The notes under the pieces were generated by a model, which saw only the letters and a program-made list of their open reading frames with translations, ran no database searches and was not told where the DNA came from. Made by a program: the position numbers and the translations under genes. DNA of 64,000 bases from Setoptus koraiensis (lineage: Eukaryota > Arthropoda): positions 11,842,001-11,906,000 of the forward strand of contig CM106585.1 in assembly GCA_048013815.1 (NCBI GenBank), given 5' to 3'. Numbering within the stretch: position 1 is the first letter of the stretch; each line of letters opens with the position of its first letter. This document shows, one piece after another, positions 1 through 12,398 of this stretch.

Positions 1-883
1 GTTGCTAATTTGCATAAATCGCGTGCAACTTGCACGACTTGCAGCACCGCCAGCGCCAGCAGCTGAAGCTGCCCGTCGGCCCGACAGCCGCAACCGGCCT
101 GCGACTTCCGTAACGCAATTACGGCGCCACTAATGAACTATATAATATCCTCGGATATGTGCGCGCCGGCACTGGTTGTGTTGTTATTATTTTTATTGTG
201 TGTTTGTGTGTCATTTGCTTGATTGTTTGTCGCTCACGTGCCCGTCGCGCCAACCTCGCCACACTTGTGTCCACGCACCCCGCACGGGCACGTACCCTGG
301 GCGTCACGCACCCTGGGCGCCGGCGGAAAGTGGCGAAATTGGGCACGTTATTGAGTGCGCTAACAACTTGTTGTTGCGACTTGCGGCGCACGGACGCCGA
401 CTTGCGGCTCGCCGGCGGCCCAATCGCTCAGCGGCCCGTTCGGGCATCAGGGGCCCGCGCTCTTATCGCACATCCGCACATGGCCTGGCCCGGCGGGGGC
501 GGCCCGAGTCGCCTGTCCACCGAGGGCTGCATCTCCCGAGCAGTATCTCCCAAACGGTGCCTCGCAAATGGCATCTCCCAAACGGTATCTCCCAAACAGT
601 ATCTCCATAATAGCGCTCGGCCAGACACCATTGTGTCGGGGTCGCCATATACGTGCATATGGGCACATATTCGGCCCTGCGCCGAATATAAGCCCGGGCG
701 CGTCGGCGTCTGTCGGCCTATCGCTGCCGCGAAAATGGATCGGCGATGCGATGGGGGCCCCATTTCCATGGACCGATAATAAGCGGCGTCGCTTGCAGCC
801 AACACGGTGGCTGAATAACATTAGCATGAAATTGAGCAACACACTCAAAAAGGGCGCAGGCTGACCTGGTGGCGCGCGTGAAA

Positions 884-972
884 CGCTGGGGCCCCGCCGC
901 TCACCGATGCCAAGCGGCGCCAGACGGTGAATGGGGCCCCGCTTGGCATCGGTGAGCGGCGGGGCCCCAGCG
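884..972. repeat. Perfect 32-bp inverted repeat (long hairpin)
   Basis: Bases 884-915 are the exact reverse complement of 941-972, with a 25-nt spacer (916-940). The arms contain GGGGCCCC and are very GC-rich. The match stops sharply at both outer ends. Transcribed, this would fold into a very stable 32-bp stem. Confidence 0.9.
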
Positions 973-1323
973 AAAAAAGCCAATTGCCGAAAAAAGCACC
1001 CACTGCTAAAGTTGCACTGACTGGTAGGCGCAATTTAGATAGATGGCGCCCAACAGGCCGGCCCCCACATTGAGGGCACATTGCAAGGGGCCGGCCTATC
1101 GGGCCCACTGGCTGGCTGGCTGGCTGGCAGGAAGTTTATCGGCAGTTTATTATTATGCGACAAATATACACAGATTTACATTGCGACGACTGGCGTTGTG
1201 TTGCAGAGCGAGGGGGAGAGAGAGAGAGAAAAACATTATGGCGTATTGCATAATAATCAGGTTCGGGTGGCAGCCGGCTCTTGCTTGGGTCGCGCGCATT
1301 AGCTTGTCGGTTTGAGTCGCTAT

Positions 1324-1660
1324 GCTAATGACGACGACGACGACGACGAGAACGTCGGCACCGAACAACACCAACAACGGCGACAACAACGCCAGCAACA
1401 ACAGCAACAACAGCAACAACGCCAGCAACAACAGCAACAACAACAACAACAACAACGACGACGACACCAACAACAACATGGAAATGAGCCCGGCGCCGGC
1501 GAGAATACCAATGTCGTCGTCGGCGTTGCCGTCGATTAATGTTGCCATTGCTGGTGCCGCCGCCGCCGTTGTAGTTGTTGTCGTTGTTGTTGTTGTTGTC
1601 GTTGTTGTTGTTGTTGCTGTTGTTGCTGCTGTTGCGTTGGTGGTTGCCGTTGTTGTTGCA
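1324..1660. repeat. Trinucleotide-repeat block (ACG, CAA/CAG, then GTT)
   Basis: The plus strand shows ACG repeats at about 1328-1352, interrupted CAA/CAG/AAC repeats to about 1475, and then a GTT/GTC run from about 1562 to 1660. The CAA and GTT halves are roughly complementary, so the block is a loose inverted repeat. Frames through it read as poly-Gln, poly-Asn or poly-Val depending on strand and phase, which marks it as simple-sequence DNA and not a gene. Confidence 0.8.
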
Positions 1661-2025
1661 TAATAAATCCGAAGTGGCGCCATTGCACACGCCATTGCAG
1701 GATATTATGATGATATGCAAGAAATAGCGAGAGAGCGAGAGAGAGAGAGGGAGCGAGCGGGGAGAACGAGATGCCGCTCATGAATGATTCTTGAATTTAT
1801 TAGCCACCAGCAACCTTGATAAGGATGATGATGATGATGGCAGCGGCGCGAGCAAGCCCGAGAGTTTAGCAAGCCCAGTGTTGTTCGGGGCCGCCGTTAG
1901 CTGCTTATTTATATCCGTCAGTCGCTCAATGGACACCGTTGCGAGCACATCTCTGGCTCGCCGTGCCACTAGTAGCAACACTTGTTCTTTGTTTTTCCAT
2001 AGTTCACAGTTTACAGCGGGCCGCC

Positions 2026-2094
2026 GAGAACAACAGCAACAACAACGACACCAACAACAACGACACCAACAACAACGACACCAACAACAACAAC
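2026..2094. repeat. 15-bp tandem repeat (AACAACAACGACACC)
   Basis: About four near-identical 15-bp units follow one another. Because 15 is a multiple of three, all three forward frames stay open across it, which explains the overlapping open frames here. Confidence 0.85.
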
Positions 2095-2703
2095 GCGGCC
2101 GGCAAGAACCGCGACACCGGCGACAACAACGGGCCGTGCGACATGGCCGAGAATTGTCGACAAGAACGCGCCAAGCAGCAGCGGCCAGCGACCAGTGAAA
2201 GCCTCAAAATTCCGCTTTAAAGTTCCCATTCCGGCAGTGACCGCGACACAGCCGAGCCTCTTCGGGAGCTCCGAGAAGCAGCGCGAAATTAGGCCCGAAA
2301 AGCGGCCCGAAAAGCCGCACGAAAAGCCGCGCGAAAAGCCGCGCGAAATCAGGCCTCGAACGGACAGAAAATGGAGCGGCGACGAGCGGCCGGAAACGCC
2401 GGCCCGGTTCAACTGGTGGTGGCCGGGCCGGCGCAACGCCAATCAAGGTGAGTGGAGCGGGCCCCGAAACTATATAGGCAGGTCCGGGGCCTATATGGCG
2501 GGCCCGGCGAATGAGTTAGTGAGTCGACGGCAGACAGTTAGACAGCGGCAAATAGGCCGCCGAACAACAACGAGCGCCCGCTAATGACTGCGCCTAGCGC
2601 TCTCGCACAGTGCGCAAATCGCCGCTATGCGACGTGCACGGGGCCCATAGGAGCGCAATGAAGCGCACCAAATTGAAATATTTCCACTGCAGCCGGCGCT
2701 GCC

Positions 2704-2790
2704 TAAACAACCGCGCTGCCCATATAACCGCTGCCCGTGCAACCGCTGCCCGTACAACCGCTGCCCGTACAACCGCTGCCAAACAGTAAC
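2704..2790. repeat. 15-bp tandem repeat (CCGCTGCCCGTACAA)
   Basis: About five units of the 15-bp motif with small changes between copies; the two central copies are identical. Confidence 0.85.
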
Positions 2791-3594
2791 CGCTGGCGAG
2801 TGATGCGGCGGCGGCGGCGCCGACGACGGCGACGGTCATGTTGTGCGTGCTTGCCGACCATATTCATTTGTGTCACACTGGCGAGCAAATTTGGGCAAAT
2901 TTGGACAAATGCTGGCCCGTTGGTGTGCTCGACGCACGCCGGCGACTAATTTGTGCCAAACGGCTCAGTTGGCCGAGACGACGACACAAAGTGCATGAAG
3001 TATCGATATTATTTTATTTGCGCTCGTCGCGCCGTCGAGCGACGCCAGCGAGCACAAATAACGAGAGCAAATTAGAGGCGACAAGACGCCGCGCGGGCCC
3101 CAAACTCGGCCGACCGGCTGCCAGCAGACACACGAGATAAATGAGTGGCGAGATGGAGTAGATTAGGATCAAATTAGAGACAGACTTGGCGCACTTGACA
3201 CGTTTCGCGTTCGCTCATTGGCCGCTTCACCCGGGCACAGCTGTTACACGCAGCAAGTGAGGCCCGTGAATTGGGGCCAGATTGAAATGAAAATTTACTG
3301 TCGGGCCGCTGCAATTTCGAGTGCGCTGTGTTGTTGTGGTTGCTGTGTTGTTGTTGTTGTTGTTTGTGTGGCGCTGGCGACAGCTTGCCGTACCCACACC
3401 GACAGCCACACTGACAGCCCCGACAAACAATATCACTTGATCAACCTGTCATTGCTTGTTGTGGTGATGTTTGCGGCTGGCTGGCTGACTGGCTGTCATA
3501 CTTGAGCGGCGCACATCGAGCCCCACTGAGCACTGATTGTCACACTGTTGGCAACAGCTCGCCTATTGCCAAATGGTGGATGCCATATGTCTAC

Positions 3595-3595
<1 letters not shown>

Positions 3596-3644
<49 letters not shown>
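3596..3644. repeat. (GT)24 microsatellite
   Basis: An uninterrupted GT run of 49 nt. Confidence 0.97.
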
Positions 3645-3645
<1 letters not shown>

Positions 3646-3712
3646 ACCTGTCACAAGGGGAGCCTCTTCCGGTTTGGATTTCTCGCCTGCAGCAGCGCGC
3701 ACGTTGAAATTG

Positions 3713-3755
3713 GAGATTGGAATATCCGCCATCGGATATTCGCCAATCCAATCTC
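3713..3755. repeat. Imperfect two-part hairpin
   Basis: An inner stem AATATCCG/CGGATATT has a 4-nt loop. An outer GAGATTGG/CCAATCTC pair flanks it, with a 7-nt bulge on the right arm. Confidence 0.7.
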
Positions 3756-4176
3756 TGTATGTTGTGTCGCACTGAGCACACCAATTGATTTGAATCCCTC
3801 ATCAATAGGAACCTGAGCATATTCGCCAACAAACCAGCCTGTGTCCGATGGTGCGACAACTCAATCCGCCGAAGATTATTCTCAATCCTAAACATTCAAC
3901 GGTCGACTGGCGGCAGATTTTGCTGAACTTCGCTCAAATTAGTGCGCCTTCATATCTGTCGTCTGGCAAATATCCAGCTCACACGGATATGCAGGCACGA
4001 TGGCTATTTTCTCGCGTGTCCAGGCCGAACACAAATCGAATGTAGATGAAAATTCTGACGGGATGCTCGGAATTGTCAAGTACCAAACACGATTTTTACT
4101 TGTATGCTGGTTTTAATGTAAAGTCGTTAGTTTTTGTCCATTTAACAAGATCATCGACGATTTTCACGACAATTTT

Positions 4177-4201
4177 TGCGTGCGACAATTAGTCGCACGC
4201 A
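4177..4201. repeat. Perfect 10-bp stem hairpin
   Basis: TGCGTGCGAC and GTCGCACGCA are exact reverse complements around a 5-nt AATTA loop. It lies at the left part of the AT-richer island. Confidence 0.85.
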
Positions 4202-6640
4202 GTTCGCGAAAAGTTTCATCTGAGCAACTATATTTTTTTTTTTATGAAATATGCGCACTAGTTTGTAAAAAATTCCGTAGGACGACACGCTATTTTCATA
4301 ATATAAGGCGCACTCTGGAAAAAATTCTCTTCCTCGGGCCCTCGTTTCTTCGTGATTTTCACCAAGACTGCAAGACTTTTCTCTTTTTTTTTGTTTGAAT
4401 CTTTGTATTTCCTCTATGAAGAGGGCGACTGAAAAGAAGAAATTTACGTTGTATCGACACAATTCGTGGTAAAATGGGCACCCAGAGTGAAAATTCCATG
4501 AAAAAAGGCCGTCGCTCGTGAACGGCAAACCGCAGACAGAAGTAAACCAGATCTTTGGGTTCACCAGAGAAAGAACTTCCCAACGGTGCTTCATTTTGGA
4601 GAATCGAAGCCCCGAAATGAGAACATTCCAAAATCGAACAATCACTCGAACTAACTGATGCTCGATTGAAAGACAACTCTTTAGTGAAGCTCCGATTTTC
4701 GTCCCTATGTGTTCGCAGATTTCCGTGGATATCCACCGGTAAGCCCATATTCAGACTGGTTATGGTCCATATCATATGGATCGACGACCGTCACACTTGA
4801 ATATCCAGACGCGTCTCTATGGAGCAAGTTTCAATGAGAGCCGTTTGTGTTGAGATCTCACTGACATCCGACAGAAAACTGCAAAACAATAGAAAAAAGC
4901 GACACTTTTTTAATTCGAAGGAAGAGGGGGATTTTTCACTGAGAATTGTTTTGTGCCGAAAGTCGCATCCAAAATTTCAAAACATGACGCCAATAGTAGT
5001 GCTCAGCTTTCACCTGGAGCGGGTTTGAGCGCCGCCGGAAACGAGTCCAAAAGACGCATTGAGCGGCATAATATTCTTCGAGCTATTCGAGATTGAAATA
5101 ATTGATTGGAAGTGACGTCGAAAAGGAGTTAGAAAAAGCGCTGGAAAAGCATCGAGATGAGTGAGTTGCCGGCCAAAAGAACTAGACCAAAAATATTTTT
5201 TCCCAACTGCCAACGCGGCCACTAGTTTTGTTTTGTTTTGTGTTTTTTTTGTGCGAAAACGATTGCAAAAACACACACTGTTGGGCAGCCTGAAAGTGAC
5301 CCAAAACTGTTGGTTTACGTGCCGCCTCTCTATCTGAATCTGCCCTCTTTCTATGATATACGGCACGAGGATATGGATACGGCTGATACTGTCCACTTCA
5401 TGGCCAACAACCGACAGAGCGATCACTGCACAGGAAATGGGGGCCAGAGAAACAATCAATTGCGGCCCAATTGCACTGAATGGGACTGGCCCTTAAACAG
5501 GAAATGTAGATTACGTAGTTTTGAGTAATTGACGCTGGTCGGCATGGGTTTTCGGTTGATGGTGGGCGCATGAATTTTATTGAGTGGTCACACCATTAAT
5601 TAGAGGCCGCTTCTAGCGCAAACAGCAACTTGTTGTGGTCAGCGCGCACCAGATTACTGGCGGCCGTGCTGACAGCGGCGTGCAGTGTGAGGCCGACGAA
5701 ATATAAATAATGATCAGTTTTAATGATCACTTGATGACACAAAGCTAGCGTGACCACTGCACGAGCAACACGAGCACTGCACGTTATGCTGTTGGGAAAC
5801 GCGATACGCGCGCTCATAACATCGGCTGGTGACGGTGGTGGTGAAAAATCACTGCCTAATGCCCATTTTACGTGACGATGGTTCCATTTTTGAGCATATC
5901 TCACCATCATCACTTTTATTTAATGTTGGCCACCATTATGCACGCCGCACTTAATGCGCAGCTTAATGTTGCCGGCCAGCAACCGCCGGCGACAACCACC
6001 GGCACAAAACTACCAGTGACAAGGACATTTTGCACGTGCTCGCGTGTATGCGTCATAGCACACTTGTGCGGGATGGGGCCCACTTGCCAGTGGCTCGAAC
6101 GTTGACTGTGAGTGGAGCTGTTTTTTACTGCCGGCGCCATTGTGAATTACGACCAGCGCCGAGTGTCTCGTTGCGCCTCTTTGGGGCAAACCGGTCAAAG
6201 TCAAGTGCAGTGACATTGCCGGCGAGCATTACGCAACCCGACGTGGCATTACGCAACACAACTTAACGTTACGCAACACGACGCAGCATTGCGTTACGTT
6301 GCGTGGCGCGGCGCGTAACAATGGCGCGCCAAGTGAGCAGCCACTTGCTCGTCACGACTGACTGTCGCAGTCAGACTATGCAAATAGGCGACGGAGGGGG
6401 CGTGCCGCGAACGCGTTCGGTTTCTCTCGCGAACGCGCCGAAGGCAGAGAACGCGGCGAACGCCGCGAAAACGGAGAGGCAGAGAACGCAGAGAACTTGT
6501 TCGGCTGCTCTGGCCGGCAGTGATTTTTTCGGCCGACGGCTGGTGTCGTCTTGCGGCGCGACGGGCGCGCTGCTGACGAAAACGACACGCCGGCCCCTGC
6601 GACGCCCGATGGGCCCGCAGCGCTCGCGGTTCGGCGCTGA

Positions 6641-6750
6641 CGAAACTGTTCGAAACCGCTGGAAACTGTTCGAAACTGTTCAAAACTGTTCGAAACTGTT
6701 CAAAACTGTTCGAAACTGCCGGAAACTGTTGGAAAATGTTGGAAAATGTT
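6641..6750. repeat. 10-bp tandem repeat, 11 copies (CGAAACTGTT)
   Basis: Eleven consecutive 10-bp units with one to three changes each. The exact 10-bp period places the same face of every unit on one side of the helix. Each well-preserved unit holds AACTG, the core of animal Myb sites. Confidence 0.88.
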
Positions 6751-7789
6751 CGGAGCCGCCCGTAACTGCCGAAAGGTGTTCGAGAAGCGCTCGAACAGTT
6801 TCGTCGGCGCCAAACCGCAGCCGGCAGCCGTTGCGTCATCGAGTCGGCCCAGTCATCGCGGATCGGGCGACGCGAGCCGAGATGGCGCACACACATCAAC
6901 ACCATTTTTTGCTGGCTCTGGCCTGTCGTCGGCGCCTATCGTCGAGGCCAGCGATGGCCTCGGGGCGCCCGCATCAACTTTTGCCAGCAGCGGCCAAAGT
7001 TGATTCGTTATTTTGTGCGCATCGCCACGATTTTATTTCATTTTATTTTGCTCGACGGCTCTGGGCCGTGCCAGTTGGCGCCGTTGGGCCCCACGCTGCC
7101 CGAACAGCGGCCACCAGTGCCGCGGTGCTACAAGCTGCACCGCAAGCGAAAACCGTTGGGCAAAAAACTGGAAAAAATTTGCGCGCCGAGCCAAGCCAAA
7201 GAATGGGCCAATTTGCGGCGAGAATGGGTTGCGCTTGCGGGCACGAGCTGTCGTGTTTAGTCAAAAGTTGCGTCATTTATGCTCGCCCGATTACGTGTCA
7301 CGATGCGCGACGAGTAGTGTACACACACGCGTAATATTCATCCGCATACATGTAGTAGACACGCGCGCACACATGTTGTTATTGTTGCTTTTGGTTATTT
7401 TTGTCTATCTGGCTGGCTGACTGTTATTTTAGACGGCGCTGCTGGCCCCATATAGGAACAACAAGATTATGAAAAATTTTCAAAAATTCTCAAAAATTGC
7501 CACCGCCAGTGGCACCATTTGGCGCGCCAGCGCCAACCAAACCCGATAATGGCCGCGGCCGGCGCCGATGGAGATTTGATCCTACGCGGCGCACTGCGGA
7601 CGGCGCGACGGATCATCAGCCGCAATGGGAGCCCGCCAATGGGGCCCGCAACGTGAGCCGAGCGAGCGAAACAGAGCGAATCGTCGGCGGGTAGCCGCAC
7701 TCTTGCCTTGTGGGCGCCCGAGAAACCGCAACAAATAAACTGCTGGCAGCCATGCCAAATCCCATTAAATGGCCCTGAGCCTGGGCTGT

Positions 7790-7845
7790 CGTCGTGGTTG
7801 TTGGCGTGGTTGTTGGCGTGGTTGTTGTTGGCGTTGTTGTCGTTG
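7790..7845. repeat. GTGGTTGTTGGC minisatellite
   Basis: Imperfect tandem copies of a GTT/GGC-rich unit of 12-18 bp. Confidence 0.7.
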
Positions 7846-7959
7846 GCGCCCCACACACAAGCCAGCGCAAGCCAGCATTTGATGAGGCACCGCACACGGC
7901 AGAGAGCAAGAGATTACAACAGATTATAGCAGCGAGCCACTTTAAACTTGCTGCCGCTG

Positions 7960-8055
7960 CGGCCGCTTGTTACGTAACTGTTTCGGGCAGCGACCGGGCC
8001 GCTTGTTATGCAACCGGGCCGCTTGTTACGCAACCGGGCCGCTTGTTACGCAACT
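7960..8055. repeat. 20-bp tandem repeat carrying TTACGCAA
   Basis: Four copies of a unit with GGGCCGCTTGTTACGCAAC; the first is degenerate. Each unit carries one TTACGTAA, TTATGCAA or TTACGCAA word, so the words are spaced by about two helical turns. Confidence 0.85.
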
Positions 8056-9605
8056 GGGGCCCTGGCCGCTGGCGTCGCCGGAGTGGGCACGCAAAACACA
8101 AACAGAGCCAGCGGTTGCTCGAGATTTAAAGATTTGGCTGGCCGGCGGAGACGAAGAAACTGTTCGAGAGAATAGATGACGACACAGTCATATCATAATC
8201 ATCGTTCGAGCTCGTGACAGGCAGCCGAAGCGCGTTAAGCCGCTGGCCGTCGTATCGGCGCTCGCGTTGTTGTACCAGTTATATAATGTTATATATATGG
8301 CGTTGTTGTATAACGTTATATATAAGGCGGGTTATATATACAGCAGTGACACGCCGGCGCTGTTTTTATTGCTCGCGACAGCGATCCGACAGGCCGCAAA
8401 TACAAGATGAAAATACAAGATAGATGATCTCTAATGTTTGCCAGATATTGGCCACCGTGTAGCGCGACACGGCCACTGCAAACGCCCGCCAAAGGGGCCA
8501 ATCGTCAGGCGAAAGACAATCGGGCAGCCGCGAACATAGACATAGACAGACAATGGCGCTCGTTATCGTCATTGTTCTTGGCCGGGAGCTTGCCGAAATT
8601 CGCGGGGCCCACTTGCTGGTGGCACGTTGTTGCGTAACAGCGTGATGCTAGCACGAGTGTGCGACCGCCGCGCGACGTGTAGCGCGTGTTGCCACGTGCT
8701 GCGCTCGTTAAGCGCCGCCCGCGTGCAAACTGGCAACGGGCAACGGGCAACGGGCTGTCCACGGGTTGACTTTACAGTCCGAGACACGATTTGCGCAACT
8801 TGGCCCCATTCGCCACCAGCCAGCCACTGTCTCTGGGGCCCGAGCTGGGGCCGGCCGTTTTCTCTAAAGTTTGCAGAGATTAAAACGCTTTACAGAAAAC
8901 GCTGTGCCGACGCATGTTGCGTAACGGCAACGGTCAGCCAAGTCGAAAAGTGGGCCAAACACTGACACTTGGTGCGCCAATGCACAAACAAATCTGTCCG
9001 CCGGCCGCGGACGCACCATCGGCCCGAAATCCCCCTCCCCCCTCAAATCACACAACTTGGCTCACAGAAATGCATGGGCGTGACGTGACGCCGCGTCAGG
9101 CTCCGAATCTGACCCCCGTGCGTCACGTTGTGCGTTACGGGTTGCTCGGACCAGCTGCTTGGGGCGCCTCGGGCGTCCCGACCCGACCATTTGGTCGCCT
9201 GACGCAACATGGTTTCGACAAGTCGACAATCCAAGAATTTGCCTTTGTCTTTCGGTTGGCCCGTGCCCGTCGCACAGCTCCACAGGGTTATCGCACATCG
9301 AGTTGCGGCGTCCGACCGCAAGTTGGCCAGATGCCAATCAACGGCCAACAGGCGAAATTGGGATGTTGTCCCGCCAATCCGCCAACAAAACATCGGCCGC
9401 CCGCCCGGCTAGAGGGCGCTGCCAGTGCTGTCGATTGCCCGCTGTTGCGTGCGGCCGCTGCCCGATGAGCAATGAACGATATTCGTGAAATCGTTGCCAA
9501 CAATTGTGACGAATATCTCGTCTGTCAAAACGTAGATCTCCGATGATCGTCTGACAGCGAGTGACGACGTTCAAATAACGCACACGCTGGCAAGATTGCT
9601 AGCCA

Positions 9606-9678
9606 GTCCCAGTGGCTCAGTCGGTAGAGCGTCAGTCTCATAATCTGAAGGTCGTGAGTTCGAGCCTCACCTGGGGCA
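9606..9678 (+). tRNA. tRNA-Met (CAT), elongator type
   Basis: A full cloverleaf can be drawn. The 7-bp acceptor stem is GTCCCAG with CTGGGGC (one T-G pair). The D arm is GCTC/GAGC. The anticodon loop CTCATAA puts the CAT anticodon at 9639-9641, and the T arm is GTGAG-TTCGAGC-CTCAC. The discriminator base is A at 9678. The T-T mismatch at the base of the anticodon loop also occurs in other animal elongator tRNA-Met genes. The T-loop is TTCGAGC and not the initiator form, so this serves elongation. There is no intron. The D and T arms supply the internal A and B boxes for RNA polymerase III. Confidence 0.96.
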
Positions 9679-9683
9679 ATTAC

Positions 9684-9688
9684 TTTTT
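9684..9688 (+). terminator. Pol III terminator of the tRNA-Met gene
   Basis: A run of five T starts six bases after the discriminator base, the usual RNA polymerase III stop signal. Confidence 0.8.
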
Positions 9689-10710
9689 GCCAATCATAAT
9701 GCGTCTTGTTTCACTATTCACCTGTCCATCTGGCCAGCGTCATGTTTTCTTGCATATCTCACCACTGGCAAACTCACTCGCCAACAAACAATTAACTGGA
9801 GCCGGGCATAAACAAGCCAACGTAGCAACAACAACACTGACAACGTTCCAAATCAGCGCCAATCACTTGTTATCGCGCTGCCAGCGAGCTTGTTATTCAA
9901 ATCAGATAGCAACAACAACGAATGGCGATGACGCAACAGCCGATCGATTGACAGCTTGACAGCAGCAGCATCAGCAGCCATCTTGCGACTGTTCACAGAG
10001 CCGGCCCGCAGCCCGCCGTCTAGTCGCTGCTGCGCGCTGCGGGGGTGTGACATGCCCGGCCCATTCGTAGCGGCAAAAGATATCTGGGCCTTTTCAGGTA
10101 TCGAGATATCCGAAGATGTATCTGGAGAGCGGGTATGGGCAAACAAAACGGCAAAGAAAAAATTGAATCGAATCCAATATCGTGATTGGGGCAAGTCGCA
10201 ACCGAAAGCGTGAGTGCTCCACGCCAAATGGAAAAATGCCAATTGTCGCCACACAATAACCAGTGGCACCCGTGGCCGGGCCGGCCGCCATTGTGACAAG
10301 CCAATCAATTAGCCAGTGACAGTGCCAGTCAGTTTAAAATGGTGCCGACACGCGGCCCAATGAGAGCGGGCGCCGCCGTCGCCGGTAGCGCTATCATTGG
10401 CTACCTCGGTGCGGGTATCTCGGCGGGCGACGGCAGCACGCCCTCGGGCACGTGTCGAGCAAATAATGGGAGCCGGCGGAAAGCGGCGACCAATTGAATT
10501 TAACAGTCAGTTTAGTAACAAAAGAATCATGCGGCTCCAATTGGCTTATTTCGTCGATATTTCGAAAGTGTGTGTGCTCGATCAGACTGGCACACACACA
10601 CACAAAGGAATTCCCCAACGGGCGCCCCCCGATTTCGAAATAAACTCTCTGGAAGCGGGCGAGCCGAGCAGATGATTTTGGGGGCCGATGATGCAATAAT
10701 GAGATTGGAT

Positions 10711-10734
10711 TGTGTGTGTGTGTGTGTGTGTGTG
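10711..10734. repeat. (TG)12 microsatellite
   Basis: An uninterrupted 24-nt TG run. Confidence 0.95.
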
Positions 10735-11580
10735 CCTGAAGTCTAACGGTTATGGCTCGTTCGATGGCTGGCAATTCAGTCGACGGGCCGCAAACTCGAA
10801 TTGCCAGCGACAGCAACAACGCGGAATGGGGCGCCCAGTTGGCGCTCGCAACAACCAAGACGCCGATCATCAGGCAGATCATGTGATTCAAGGTGAAAAT
10901 TGGATTAAATTGTAAAAAACGGCCCACAGTGGCGCCCCGAACGCAGCGGAAGCATCGCGTACGTGATGACGGCGCCGGTACATGTCTGCTAGTCGGGGGT
11001 AGCCAGTAGCTCAGTCGGCAGTCGGTTCAGGGAACCCTTGGAAAATTCTTTCAAATTAACGTTTCGATGGTTGCCGCTTGGAAAGTCGCCACTCGCCCTG
11101 CTGGCGGGGGTGCCGAGGAAGAGCGGCGACAGTTTGGCGAGTTTGCACGCGGGTTGACAGTGAGGCGAGCTCCCGAGTTGGCGCGGGCACATTGGGGGCG
11201 CCGCTGAGCGGGCCACTGCTCACGGCCGATGAAAACAATATCATCGGTGTACGAGTAGCGAGCCCCAGTAACGTGCCGCCTCGCCCCGTGCCGTGTGTAT
11301 ATAGACAACTGTAGCCAGCCATCTAATCAAATCTAGAGGCCGCCCGACGAGGCTGGCGCCCGAAAAAACCCGAGGCGCTGCCGAGGCCCGCAGTCGGTGC
11401 TGCCGAGGCCCGCTGTCGGCGCACAGTCTCACAGCGGCGACGGCACACACCGCCTGACATGCCAATTATGCAAACCTATATACAGTTATAACGGGCGCGC
11501 AGTCACTGGCCCCATTGTGAGGCCGGCGGCGTCACTGGCAAGCGAGTGGCAGGCGGAAGTTGGCCAAGATTTGCCGCCAG

Positions 11581-11630
11581 TGCCAACTCTTGCAAATTCT
11601 TGCCGATTCTCGCCAATTCTCGCCAATTCT
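11581..11630. repeat. 10-bp tandem repeat, 5 copies (CGCCAATTCT)
   Basis: Five consecutive 10-bp units; the last two are identical. The period is the same as in the array at 6641-6750 although the sequence differs. Confidence 0.8.
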
Positions 11631-12282
11631 CGGGGCACTGGCCCCAAATCTTGGCTGGCGCAACTGGACGCAACTGCAAACTGCGCTCAGAGAATTTTTA
11701 CGCGCCGAGCCGTCCACCAAACAGCGATTCGGCAAGCGAACAGCTGATTGTTGTTGCGAATGTTGGCCAACGGGCCGCCACGGGGTCTAATTGAGCTGCA
11801 CTGTTGCGTAACTGGCAAGGAGCGGCCAGGGCTTGTTTGCAGTGCGATATATTCACGTGACACAGCGGCGGCGGCGGCACGCATTACGCAATACCATGAG
11901 CGAGTCCGAGGCGCTGGTATCAGGCTGACATGATCGCAGACAGGCGCATGACATAACAGGGGCACAACAGCGCGAGCAGCGGGCCCAAAAAACTCTCAAA
12001 TGGCCCCACTGGCAGCCAAACTGGCGAGACAGCTCGAACGGCGGCCAATGGCGACATTCATTATTGTATTTCGGGGCCGGCTGGCAGCGACGTGATTGGC
12101 ATAATTTATCTCATCGTTGTCGTTGTCGCTGGCGACCCCCGTGCTCTCTATCGCGCGTGCATCGCTCGCACAGAGGCCGCTATAGGGGCGCCGCGGCTAC
12201 CTAGCCCATTTAATATCCTGCACTTGAGGCCGCTCTCGCCACTGGGCGCCGCGCCGGACGTTGGCTGTGGGCGTCGTCAAAC

Positions 12283-12398
12283 TGGCTCCGGGCAGCGGCT
12301 GACGCACTGCGGGCACCGCCGGACTCACTGCGGGCAGCGGCGGACTCACTGCGGACAGCGGCGGACTCACTGCGGACAGCGGCGGACTGGCTGCGGGC
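12283..12398. repeat. 21-bp GC-rich tandem repeat
   Basis: About five copies of a unit built on GCGGCGGACTCACTGCGGAC, most alike in the middle. Confidence 0.85.

Larger units (their letters stand above)
1..9605. other. GC-rich, repeat-dense region without a recognised gene
   Basis: This stretch is GC-rich and full of GGCC-type words, trinucleotide runs (CAA/GTT), minisatellites and palindromes. Frames are open over several hundred bases on both strands, but they overlap in conflicting frames, are dominated by repeat-encoded Gln/Asn/Val/Leu runs or Arg-rich translation, and show no domain that I recognise. One possible exon (about 2002-2447) is discussed in the findings. The part from about 4.05 to 5.55 kb is more AT-rich than its surroundings and looks like a different kind of intergenic DNA. 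I infer intergenic or regulatory DNA. Confidence 0.55.

Noticed and set aside
1153-1781. Poly-Thr, poly-Leu, poly-Asn and poly-Gln frames
   Set aside because: All arise from the same CAA/GTT trinucleotide repeats read in different phases.
4151-4775. Minus-strand frames of 164 and 138 codons in the AT-richer island
   Set aside because: They overlap each other in different frames and have no recognisable motif; a decayed repeat is as likely.
6303-7334. 343-codon open frame in the GC-rich segment
   Set aside because: It runs through the 10-bp tandem array, has Arg/Ala-rich low-information translation, overlaps long frames on both strands, and shows no domain. Long open frames are expected by chance in GC-rich DNA.
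10995-11040. tRNA-like sequence (GTAGCTCAGTCGGCAG)
   Set aside because: It resembles a D arm, but no T arm or acceptor stem pairs with it.
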